Source: an uncultured Alphaproteobacteria bacterium (GTDB lineage: Bacteria > Pseudomonadota > Alphaproteobacteria > Rhizobiales > Ancalomicrobiaceae). Taken from it: 8,771 nt of DNA. Both the position numbers and the translations under genes were made by a program. Positions 1 through 6,116 of the stretch are shown here, in pieces; the first letter of the stretch is position 1, and every line of letters starts with the position of its first letter. Under the pieces are notes generated by a model, which had not been told where the DNA came from, ran no database searches, and worked only from the letters and a program-made list of their open reading frames with translations. Where the stretch lies: positions 1 through 8,771 of the forward strand of contig CALFRR010000043.1 of the NCBI GenBank assembly GCA_937919435.1, written 5' to 3'.

Positions 1-54
1 AGCCGGGTCAATTCTCGGTGGAAAGCCCGGGTCAGTTCTCCGCGGAAATCAACA
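1..54. mobile_element. End of an IS21-type insertion sequence (partial)
   Basis: The first 54 bases contain two tandem imperfect repeats with a 24-base period and finish in ...AAATCAACA, so the reverse strand begins TGTTGATTTCC. IS21-family elements end in TG/CA and carry multiple tandem terminal repeats at which the IstA transposase binds; that architecture is what is seen here. Immediately after position 54 the sequence becomes recognisable methylase coding sequence that lacks its N-terminus, as expected if the element inserted in that gene. No istA or istB coding sequence lies in the window, so the family assignment rests on the end structure alone. The target duplication cannot be checked because the other end is outside the window. 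Confidence 0.55.
4..48. repeat. Two tandem 21-bp repeats inside the insertion-sequence end
   Basis: Copies at 4-24 and 28-48 both read CGGGTCA-x-TTCTC-x-G-x-GGAAA and agree at 18 of 21 positions by direct alignment; the mismatches are at the eighth, fourteenth and sixteenth positions. The unit spacing is 24 bp. In IS21-like elements such repeats are transposase-binding sites. Seen directly: the repeats. Inferred: their role. Confidence 0.75.
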
Positions 55-55
55 C

Positions 56-712
56 AACGACGTCTCCGGCGACGTCGCCACCTTCTTCCGGATCCTGCAA
101 CGCCACCACGGCGCCTTCCTCGACGTGCTGCGCTTCGGCGTCACCTCGCGGCGGGAGTTCGATCGGCTGATCGCCACCGATCCGGCGTCGTTGACCGATC
201 TCGAGCGGGCGGCGCGGTTCCTCTACGTCCAGCGGCTGGCCTTCGGCGGCAAGGTGGCGGGGCGGAGCTTCGGCGTCTCGCCGGGCGTGTCGGGTGGCTT
301 CGATCTGAAGAAGCTGCGGCCGACCCTCGCCGACATCGCCGAACGCCTCTCGGGCGTGATCGTCGAGAACCTCGACTGGGCGGAGTTCGTCCGCCGCTAC
401 GACGCGCCCGGCGTGCTGTTCTATCTAGATCCGCCCTATTGGGGATTGGAACACGACTACGGGTCGGGCGTCTTCGCGCGCGCCGACTTCGCCCGGCTCG
501 CCGAGGTGCTCGCCGGGATCGAGGGCACCTTCGTGCTGTCGATCAACGACCACCCGGAAGTGAGGCAGACCTTCGCCGCCTTCGACCTGGAGGAGGTTCG
601 GCTCGACTATTCGATCGGCCGCGGTGCGCCGAAGGAGGTCGGGGAACTGGTGATCACGCCGAAGGGGCAGGGGAGGCGGAAGGCGGCGAGAGGGCTGTTC
701 GATTCCGCGTGA
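56..712 (+). pseudogene. Phage-type DNA adenine methylase, N-terminus missing (Dam/MT-A70-like fold, D12 class)
   Basis: Remnant of an N6-adenine DNA methyltransferase of the kind common in alphaproteobacterial prophages. The catalytic motif IV DPPY is intact at 428-439 within LFYLDPPYWG. Other family landmarks follow in order: the ND..GDV..FFR..Q block at 56-110, TSRREFDRL at about 140-166, YVQRLAFGGK at about 224-253, and the C-terminal VLSIND and ELVITPKG segments. About 218 residues remain, while the family is usually about 260-290 residues. The missing part is the N-terminus, including the glycine-rich AdoMet-binding motif (xGGKxxL) that should lie some 40-50 residues before the ND block. 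Homology starts at the insertion-sequence boundary, so the loss was probably caused by that insertion. The frame stays open leftward through the insertion-sequence end to position 2, and a GTG at 125 lies inside the conserved core; neither is a plausible native start. Without the AdoMet motif the product should be inactive. Family call confident; pseudogene status likely. Confidence 0.8.
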
Positions 713-1434
713 TGCCGGCGGTGGGCAACGGTGCGTTTCAACCGGCATCCGAAGTCGTCAATTCGGGGGACTTGGTTAGCCCGTCGCTCCCAGAACAAAG
801 ACAGAATCTGCATTGGCGAACCGCCAGCTAGCCAATTGAAATCGCTGTGCTGTTGCCGACCCTCCGGGCCCACCATCCCACCTCTCGGTGGTCCTCATCG
901 CCTCGTTTTGGTTCGATGATCTTTCGGGTGCGGGATTCCCGATCCGCGGCGCGGGAATGGAGTGTTCCGGCCGTGTTCCGACGAGCTCGTCGGATGCCGA
1001 GGGACCGAGGCGCTTCCTGTCGGCAGAGCTGGCGTCGAGCGAGGCCGTTCCGCTTTCCGTCCGGCCGAAGACGGACTCGCGTTCCGAAACGGTGGCGCCG
1101 GCGTCGGCCATCGTCGTGTCGGCGCGCTCGCGCAGCCCATGCGCCGCTCGTTCCCGCCCGCCGCGGCGCAGCGCTCGCGGAAATGGTTGCCGAACGACCC
1201 CTCGGTCGGTGGTCGCCGCCTTCGCCGCAGACGAACGTCGGTTCACCCATCACTGCGACATCGTCGAGACCGGCGAGGACAGCCGGCGCTTCGAACTCGG
1301 AGCCCGAGATCGGCGGCGTCGGCGGACGCTTCCACCTTCGATCGGACGCGCCGACGTCACGAAACCAGGGGGGCGACGTTCGACGCCGATCCGGGGTCGA
1401 GATCGCCCGCCGATCGACGGTTCGGCCACAAAAC
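713..1434. other. 722-bp stretch without a recognisable gene
   Basis: Two parts of different composition. From 721 to 860 the G+C is about 56% by hand count; it then rises to about 63% (881-1000) and about 72% (1021-1140). Open frames exist on both strands, but their translations are arginine-, serine- and proline-rich, overlap each other in several frames, lack Shine-Dalgarno sites and show no family motif, so I read them as chance frames in GC-rich DNA. A small hairpin (CCACC/GGTGG, four-base loop) lies at 878-891 and has no T-run, so it is not a convincing terminator. No clear terminator was found for either the methylase remnant or the outer-membrane gene that ends at 1435. The switch in composition near 860 coincides with the tRNA-end-like string described separately. 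Confidence 0.6.
860..875 (+). other. tRNA 3'-end-like string, candidate attachment-site remnant
   Basis: The bases CCCTCCGGGCCCACCA look like the end of a tRNA: the 3' side of a T-arm, a GC-rich acceptor strand, then the discriminator and CCA. Read on the other strand the string starts MVGPEG, the spurious peptide typical of reverse-read tRNA 3' ends. The usual GGTTCGA T-loop sequence does not precede it, and no complete cloverleaf can be drawn, so this is not a functional tRNA gene. Integrases often use tRNA 3' ends, leaving a short copy at the far side of the element. The orientation (CCA toward the high-GC side) and the composition step here fit that geometry. The match is short, so chance is possible. 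Confidence 0.3.
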
Positions 1435-4410
1435 CTAGGGCCGCCCGCCGGGGCTCGCGAAACGGTAGTTGAGGCTCATGCCGACCATGTCGAGTCTCAG
1501 GTTGCGGGGACCGAGGTTCACCCCGGCGAGCGCCGCGGGCGTGTCGGTGGCGAGCCCGGACGAACCGCCGAACTCGAAGTGCTCGTACTCCAGCCCGACC
1601 GACAGATTCGGCAACAGCGCATATTCCAACCCGCCACCGATCACCCAGCCGGAGTTGGTCCTGTCACGTGCGATGATTCCTCCGGTGAAGGTGTAGTTGT
1701 TGAAGGCGTCCGTCTGACGATCCCACGCCCAACCGCCACGGCCGTAGAGCAACGTGCGATCGAAGGCATAGCCGACCCGCCCGGTCACGGTGCCGAGGGC
1801 GCTCACTCGGCTGCCGCAGTCGAAGCCGGACAGCGAACCGATGCCAATGGTGGAGAAGCAGGTGTCGGTGCCGACCACGTTCGCCCAGCCGGCGGTGGCT
1901 TCGGCGCCGAACACCCAGGCGCCCGTCTGGTAGTCGCCGCCGAACCGCACTCTCGCCATCGCAGCGCCGAGATCGACCGCATCCCCGGAGACCGGGCGCG
2001 GGAACGGCGAGGCATAGCCGGTGTGCCCCTTTCCGGCGCCGAAGGTGCCGCCGACATGAAGACCGGTCCAATCGACCGGCGCCGACTTCGCCTCGCTCGC
2101 CCCCGCTCGCGCAACGGCGAGCGAACGCACGTCGCCGAACCGATAGGTGGCCTGCAGGAAGGCGCCGTAGCGCTCCGTATAGAAGACCTGGGGTGAGCGG
2201 TGGGGGAAGCCGTAGAACTGCGTCGCGGCGTCGTTCGTCGCGAAGTACCAGTAACGAGCCCCGATCCCGACCGAGAACCGGTCGGTGACGGCGTAGTCGA
2301 GCACTGCCTCCATCTGGGCGCCCCAGCCCTGTCCGCGCTCGACCAGCGGGTTGATGTCGGGGCGCCACCAATGGTTGTCGACGCTGGTGTGCGTCGCATA
2401 GGGCAGATAGGCGGCATCCACGTCCAGGCGCAGCCGCTCGCCGAGGTGGAACCGGCTGTTGACGCCGAGAGCCAGCGCCTTCCAGGTTTCGGTCTGGCCG
2501 AGGGCTATGCCGCCGACGAGCGCCGGGTAGGCGGCCGCATCGGCCGCGTTGCAGATGACGTCGCCCGCCAACTGGTGGCAACCGAAGCCGTTCATCGCCT
2601 GATGCAGGGATCGATATCCGACGAAGACACCCAGGCTGTCGCCGTCTCGGCGGATCAGATCGTAGCCGAGATCGAGCGCCCCGTAGGAGAGACGACCGTC
2701 GCGCAACCGCGTGATGGTGTTGGAATAGAACGTGCCCCCGGGGAAGTCCTCGTCGTTGAGATCGCCTCCGCCGAGCGAGCCGAGGCCGGCATTGCCCTTC
2801 AGGAACAGGCCGTCGCGGTGCTCGAAGCGGAAGAAGGTCTCGAGCGCCCCTCCCTTGGTGTCGGCATAGATCAGGCGCGAGTTGAGGCGTCGGGTCTCGG
2901 CCGGATCCTTCAGATCCTTCTGCGCGCGGCCGATGCTGCCGAAACTGCGGGCGCCGATTTCCGCGGTCCACCCCTCCGGCAGGCTCGGCGCCTCGGTGGC
3001 GGCCTTCGCGCTCCGCTCCTCGTCCGCGAAATGATAGTTGACGCCCATGCGCACCAGGTCGAAGCGCTCGTCGAAGCGTGCGGTCGCGCTCCGGCCGGCG
3101 CCGGAATAGGTCAGATCGCGCGCGGCGAAGTCGTAGTGGTCGTATTCGATGAAGGTGGAGAGGCTCGGGCTCAGCGCATACTCGACGCCGCCACCGAGCA
3201 TCCAGCCCCAGCGGGTCCCCTCGTTCGTGTAGCGGGTCGTGGCGAGGGTCGGGAACATCCGGCTCGAACCGGTCGCCCAGGCGGTGCCGGCCCGGCCGTA
3301 GAGCAGGAGATCACCCCGGCTCTGGCCGAGACGGCCGGAGATCGAGCCGAGCGACGTCACCCTGTTCTGACACCCGTAGGAACTCGACCAGCCGGCGTTG
3401 TCGGTCACGCACTTGGCGTAGCCGCCGAGATCGGCGGCACTGGCGGATACTTCGACACCCGCCACCCACGATCCGAACTGCCGATCGTAGCCGAACTGGC
3501 CACCGCCGACGAGCCCCATCGGATCGCTCGCGCCGGGGAAGCTGCCGTTGGCGGAAGCCGCGGCGAGGAAGCCGGTGCCCGACGTCCACGAATCGCGGCC
3601 CCAGGCGCCGCCGGCATGGGCGCCGACGTGAAAACCGGTCCAGTCGTGCCCGGGCGACGCCGGCTCGCCCCCGGAGCTCGGCAGCGGCGCCCCCCACGGG
3701 CGCCAGTTCAGGCCCAACCGGACCATCTGGGCCGATTGCGACACCGGCACCGAGGTGACGACGGCGCCGTTGCGCAAGGTCACGTCGGCGGTGTCGAAAT
3801 CGAGAAAGGCATATTCGGCTCCGACCGACATCCGCGGGGTCAACGCCACCTCGACGCCGCCGCCGATGGTGCGACCGACCGCGAGCCGCGAGCCGGTGAA
3901 GCGGCCGGGCAGGTATCGTCCGCTCGCCGTGTAGTGGTCGTCGGCGAAGGCCGCGCCCGCCTTGCCGTAGACGAGGACATCGTCGAAGGCATAGCCGACG
4001 CGGGCGCTCAGCGTGCCGAGCAGGCCTGTCTCGGTCGAGCAGACGTACACCCCGTCGCGCAGGCAGCGCGCCTGCGAGAACAGGAAGCCCGAGCTCAGCG
4101 TCCCCTCGATGCCGAGCACGTACGGCCCGATCTGATGATCATAGCCGATCTGGCCGCCGGCCATCGCTCCCGAGACGGAGCCGGTGTTGGCGTAGCCGCG
4201 AGCGTCGGGCGCCGCCATCACGCCGGTGCCGGCGTCCCAGTGGGTGTCGACGAGGCCGACGCCGACATGGGTGCCGAGACGAAGGCCGGTCCAGGTGCCC
4301 GCCACCACCGGTTCGGGCTTCGCCGGCACGGCTCCGGGATCACCCGCCCGGGCGAGCGGCACCGAAAGCGACGAGAGAAGCGAAACCGATATCCACAAGG
4401 CACCGCGCAT
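1435..4410 (-). CDS. Four-unit outer-membrane beta-barrel protein (Omp25/Omp31-like units plus one larger barrel)
   Basis: A 991-residue exported protein predicted to sit in the outer membrane. Residues 1-22 form a signal peptide (MRG, hydrophobic core, cleavage after ARA). Three related units of about 200 residues follow the Omp25/Omp31 (OmpA-like transmembrane) pattern: about 40-240, 257-461 and 781-984. Each opens with WTG(L/F)xxG, has LG(T/S)xxxR(V/L)G and YG(K/R)xG strands, then GGG(V/L)Ex..L.P..S...EY, and closes with an aromatic-ended strand (NWRPW, NYHF, NYRF). Between units 2 and 3 lies a different, longer barrel (about 480-758) opening EIGARSFGS, with RLIYAD, FFRFEH, DGRLSYGALDLGYD, DNHWWRP and RYWYFATND segments and closing QATYRF. 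The linkers, for example around 240-256 and 462-478, are short and rich in proline, alanine and charged residues. Each barrel has exactly two cysteines. Usual Omp25-like proteins hold one barrel, so the tandem arrangement is notable. The ATG at 4410 is supported by a GGGGAGG site five bases upstream. The gene stands alone, with gene-free DNA on both sides. Role unknown; structural, adhesive or porin functions are possible. Confidence 0.9.
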   Translation of the reverse strand: MRGALWISVSLLSSLSVPLARAGDPGAVPAKPEPVVAGTWTGLRLGTHVGVGLVDTHWDAGTGVMAAPDARGYANTGSVSGAMAGGQIGYDHQIGPYVLGIEGTLSSGFLFSQARCLRDGVYVCSTETGLLGTLSARVGYAFDDVLVYGKAGAAFADDHYTASGRYLPGRFTGSRLAVGRTIGGGVEVALTPRMSVGAEYAFLDFDTADVTLRNGAVVTSVPVSQSAQMVRLGLNWRPWGAPLPSSGGEPASPGHDWTGFHVGAHAGGAWGRDSWTSGTGFLAAASANGSFPGASDPMGLVGGGQFGYDRQFGSWVAGVEVSASAADLGGYAKCVTDNAGWSSSYGCQNRVTSLGSISGRLGQSRGDLLLYGRAGTAWATGSSRMFPTLATTRYTNEGTRWGWMLGGGVEYALSPSLSTFIEYDHYDFAARDLTYSGAGRSATARFDERFDLVRMGVNYHFADEERSAKAATEAPSLPEGWTAEIGARSFGSIGRAQKDLKDPAETRRLNSRLIYADTKGGALETFFRFEHRDGLFLKGNAGLGSLGGGDLNDEDFPGGTFYSNTITRLRDGRLSYGALDLGYDLIRRDGDSLGVFVGYRSLHQAMNGFGCHQLAGDVICNAADAAAYPALVGGIALGQTETWKALALGVNSRFHLGERLRLDVDAAYLPYATHTSVDNHWWRPDINPLVERGQGWGAQMEAVLDYAVTDRFSVGIGARYWYFATNDAATQFYGFPHRSPQVFYTERYGAFLQATYRFGDVRSLAVARAGASEAKSAPVDWTGLHVGGTFGAGKGHTGYASPFPRPVSGDAVDLGAAMARVRFGGDYQTGAWVFGAEATAGWANVVGTDTCFSTIGIGSLSGFDCGSRVSALGTVTGRVGYAFDRTLLYGRGGWAWDRQTDAFNNYTFTGGIIARDRTNSGWVIGGGLEYALLPNLSVGLEYEHFEFGGSSGLATDTPAALAGVNLGPRNLRLDMVGMSLNYRFASPGGRP

Positions 4411-4415
4411 GTTCG

Positions 4416-4422
4416 CCTCCCC
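4416..4422 (-). promoter_or_regulatory. Ribosome binding site of the four-unit outer-membrane protein
   Basis: On the minus strand GGGGAGG precedes the ATG at 4410 by five bases. It is a near-perfect anti-16S match and fixes the start directly ahead of the signal peptide. Confidence 0.8.
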
Positions 4423-5072
4423 GAGCCGCAGACGGCGCTGCGATCGGCCATCCCGGTCGATCCGATCAGCGTAGGCGAGACCGAACCCGATTGTGCCGGT
4501 CGACGGGAATGATCCCCTGTATTCTGCTACCGTAAGTGTTTTCCGTGCCGATGGGGTCGGCCGGATTCCCGCTTCGTTCCGTTGCGCGGGTCATGTCTCC
4601 GCGACGCCCGTCCGCCCCGGCATCGGGCGTACGACGAGCCGTCGGGCGATTCGGCTAGAAACCTCGTCGGTGCGATTCGAGCGCGCGATCGATGCGGGGC
4701 ATCGGCGGCCCGCGTCGACCTCTCTGAGCTCGTACCGACGGAGCCGTCCCGAGAGAGCGACTCGACCGGTCGACGACCGGAGCCGTCGGAGTCCGCCGGA
4801 CCGGTCGAAGCCCCGATTCGGCCTGCTCGGTCGGGTGGCGCTCGCCAAGTCCCGCCTTCCGATCTGCCGGTCATCTCGGAAGTCGTGGCAACGGAATCCG
4901 GCGATCGCTCTTCCAGGGGGACGGAGTCGGAAGCCCGACGCGGCTCCGGTCAACCTCGCGCGGCGAGAACGGGTCGGGAGCGCAAATCGGTCGCCCGCCG
5001 CCGGGGTCTCCCGGAAGGGCGATGGCCGGCGCGACGTCTCCGGCGGTGGTCCGCACCGGGCTCGATCTCGGC
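4423..5072. other. 650-bp stretch without a recognisable gene
   Basis: Between the starts and ends of two minus-strand genes lies GC-rich DNA full of TCG, CCG and CGA words. Several long frames are open on both strands at once, but all give arginine-, serine- and proline-rich translations with no family motif and no ribosome binding site, which points to non-coding DNA. An AT-richer patch at about 4505-4550 could hold the promoter of the outer-membrane gene, but I cannot place convincing -35 and -10 boxes. A perfect 12-bp palindrome (TCGACCGGTCGA) lies at 4762-4773 and its GACCGGTC core recurs at 4799-4806; in DNA this rich in C and G such words may be chance. No terminator with a T-run was found after the LysR gene. 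Confidence 0.55.
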
Positions 5073-5972
5073 TCAGGCCGATGCCGCCGGCAGGATCGCG
5101 CCGAGATGCGTCCTGATGCATTCGACCATCGCCGCCACCCGGGCGAGGCGGGCGCGGGCCTCGGGGATCAGCGCCTTGACCTGGAGGTCGGGCATCGGGA
5201 ACTCCGGCATCAGCTCGACCAGTTCACCCGACCTCAGGGCGCCGGTGACGGTCGGACGCGACAGAGCGCTGATGCCCATGCCGTTCCTGACCATCTCGAT
5301 CACCACCCGGCTGTCGGAGGCGCTCGCCACCGGATGGATCGCCACCCCGACCGGCCCGCTCGGGCCGAGAAAGGTCCAGGATCGGGCGCTCGGGGTGAAC
5401 GAGATGCAGGCGTGGTCGACGAGATCGTGGGGATGGGCGGGCACCCCGTGAGCCTCGAGATAGGCGGGGGCGGCGCAGAGCACCCGGGGATAGGGGCCGA
5501 GGATCTCCTCGACCACCCCTTCGCCGATCGACGGCAGCACCATCACCGAGAGATCGAGGTTCTCTTCGTTGGGATTGACCGTGCGGTCGAGGACCACCAC
5601 CTCGAGCGTCACCCGGGGATGGCGCCGGCGATAATCGGCGAACGCCGGACCGAGCAGCAGGGTGGTCATCGCCGCCGGCGCCGACAGACGCAGGCTGCCG
5701 GCGAGTTCGTTCGGCCGATCGTCGGCCCCCGATCGCAGGTCGTCGAACTCCCGCACCAGCCGCCGCATGCGCTGCTGGTGGCGCTCGCCGAGATCGGTCA
5801 GGTGCAGGCTGCGGGTGGTGCGCACCAAAAGCGGTCCGCCGAACTGCCACTCGAGCTGAGCGACGCGTTTGCTGATCACCGACGGCGAGATGCCCAGCCG
5901 GTCGGCGGCCTCGGAGAAGCTGCCGATCTGGGAGACCAGCAGAAAGGCCCGCATGTTCTCGATGGCATCCAT
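5073..5972 (-). CDS. LysR-family transcriptional regulator
   Basis: A 299-residue DNA-binding regulator of normal LysR length. The N-terminal winged helix-turn-helix covers about residues 5-65, with the helix-turn-helix proper at GSFSEAADRLGISPSVISKRVAQLE (about 17-41, shown only as a landmark) and the usual RTTRSLHLTDLG wing. A linker helix follows (about 60-85). The effector-binding domain starts at about 90 with GSLRLSAPAA and contains VLCAAPAYLEAHG and GMGISALS, both typical of the periplasmic-binding-protein fold. I chose the ATG at 5972 because MDAIENMRAF is the standard LysR opening; a TTG 60 bases upstream (6032) would add residues before the domain and overlaps the predicted -35 box. 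The ribosome site before the ATG is weak. The gene is divergent from the flavoenzyme and transporter genes, the usual arrangement for a LysR protein controlling its neighbours and itself. The inducer is unknown, plausibly the transported acid or a metabolite of it. Confidence 0.92.
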   Translation of the reverse strand: MDAIENMRAFLLVSQIGSFSEAADRLGISPSVISKRVAQLEWQFGGPLLVRTTRSLHLTDLGERHQQRMRRLVREFDDLRSGADDRPNELAGSLRLSAPAAMTTLLLGPAFADYRRRHPRVTLEVVVLDRTVNPNEENLDLSVMVLPSIGEGVVEEILGPYPRVLCAAPAYLEAHGVPAHPHDLVDHACISFTPSARSWTFLGPSGPVGVAIHPVASASDSRVVIEMVRNGMGISALSRPTVTGALRSGELVELMPEFPMPDLQVKALIPEARARLARVAAMVECIRTHLGAILPAASA

Positions 5973-5997
5973 GGCGCGTCTCGATTGTTCGCGTATC

Positions 5998-6014
5998 GCG
6001 CAGAGTATCTGCGC
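5998..6014. promoter_or_regulatory. Perfect 7-3-7 inverted repeat, candidate LysR operator
   Basis: GCGCAGA-GTA-TCTGCGC is a perfect dyad with a 3-base centre. It covers the predicted -10 box of the LysR gene and sits in the divergent intergenic region. LysR proteins commonly bind dyads between themselves and the genes they control, and binding over their own promoter gives autorepression. A related GTATC word repeats just to the left (5993-5997) and within the dyad (6005-6009). The dyad is seen directly; that this regulator binds it is inferred. Confidence 0.5.
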
Positions 6015-6032
6015 AAACAGCCCATTTATCAA
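6004..6032 (-). promoter_or_regulatory. Predicted sigma70-type promoter of the LysR gene
   Basis: Read on the minus strand: TTGATA at 6032-6027, a 17-base spacer, then GATACT at 6009-6004. The boxes are close to TTGACA and TATAAT and the spacing is ideal. A transcript starting about 6-8 bases later would have a leader of about 25 bases before the ATG at 5972. The match also argues against the upstream TTG start, which lies within the -35 box. Confidence 0.6.
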
Positions 6033-6103
6033 CGGAATGTTGCGTCCTAACCTCCCTCTCGTGACCGAACCCGGCGCCTTCCACCGGCGGCCGATCGAAC
6101 TTC

Positions 6104-6110
6104 AGAGAGG
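6104..6110 (+). promoter_or_regulatory. Ribosome binding site of the FAD-dependent oxidoreductase
   Basis: AGAGAGG ends six bases before the ATG at 6117. It supports that start although the first 30 residues precede the conserved FAD-binding fold. No convincing promoter boxes for this gene could be placed in the intergenic region; a LysR-activated promoter is often poor in consensus. Confidence 0.65.
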
Positions 6111-6116
6111 GATCCG

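Noticed and set aside
856..875. A complete tRNA gene ending at the CCA-like string
   Set aside because: No GGTTCGA-type T-loop, no D-arm and no partner acceptor strand can be found upstream at the right distance; only the last 16 bases resemble a tRNA.
878..891. Hairpin CCACC/GGTGG as a transcription terminator
   Set aside because: The stem is only five pairs and no T-run follows on either strand.
847..2196. A 449-residue plus-strand open frame spanning the gap and the 3' part of the outer-membrane gene
   Set aside because: It has no ribosome site and no motif, and its second half is antisense to the real gene. Openness is expected at this G+C content.
2200..4512. A 770-residue plus-strand open frame opposite the outer-membrane protein
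   Set aside because: Its composition is dominated by A, G, R, E and V with no recognisable fold, while the opposite strand has a signal peptide, a ribosome site and repeated barrel motifs.
5973..6032. TTG at 6032 as the LysR start
   Set aside because: It adds 20 residues before the conserved domain start and overlaps the predicted -35 box of the gene's own promoter. The ATG at 5972 gives the standard family length.
5022..6050. A 342-residue plus-strand open frame opposite the LysR gene
   Set aside because: Rich in H, R, D and G without any domain; the opposite strand has an unmistakable LysR helix-turn-helix and effector domain.
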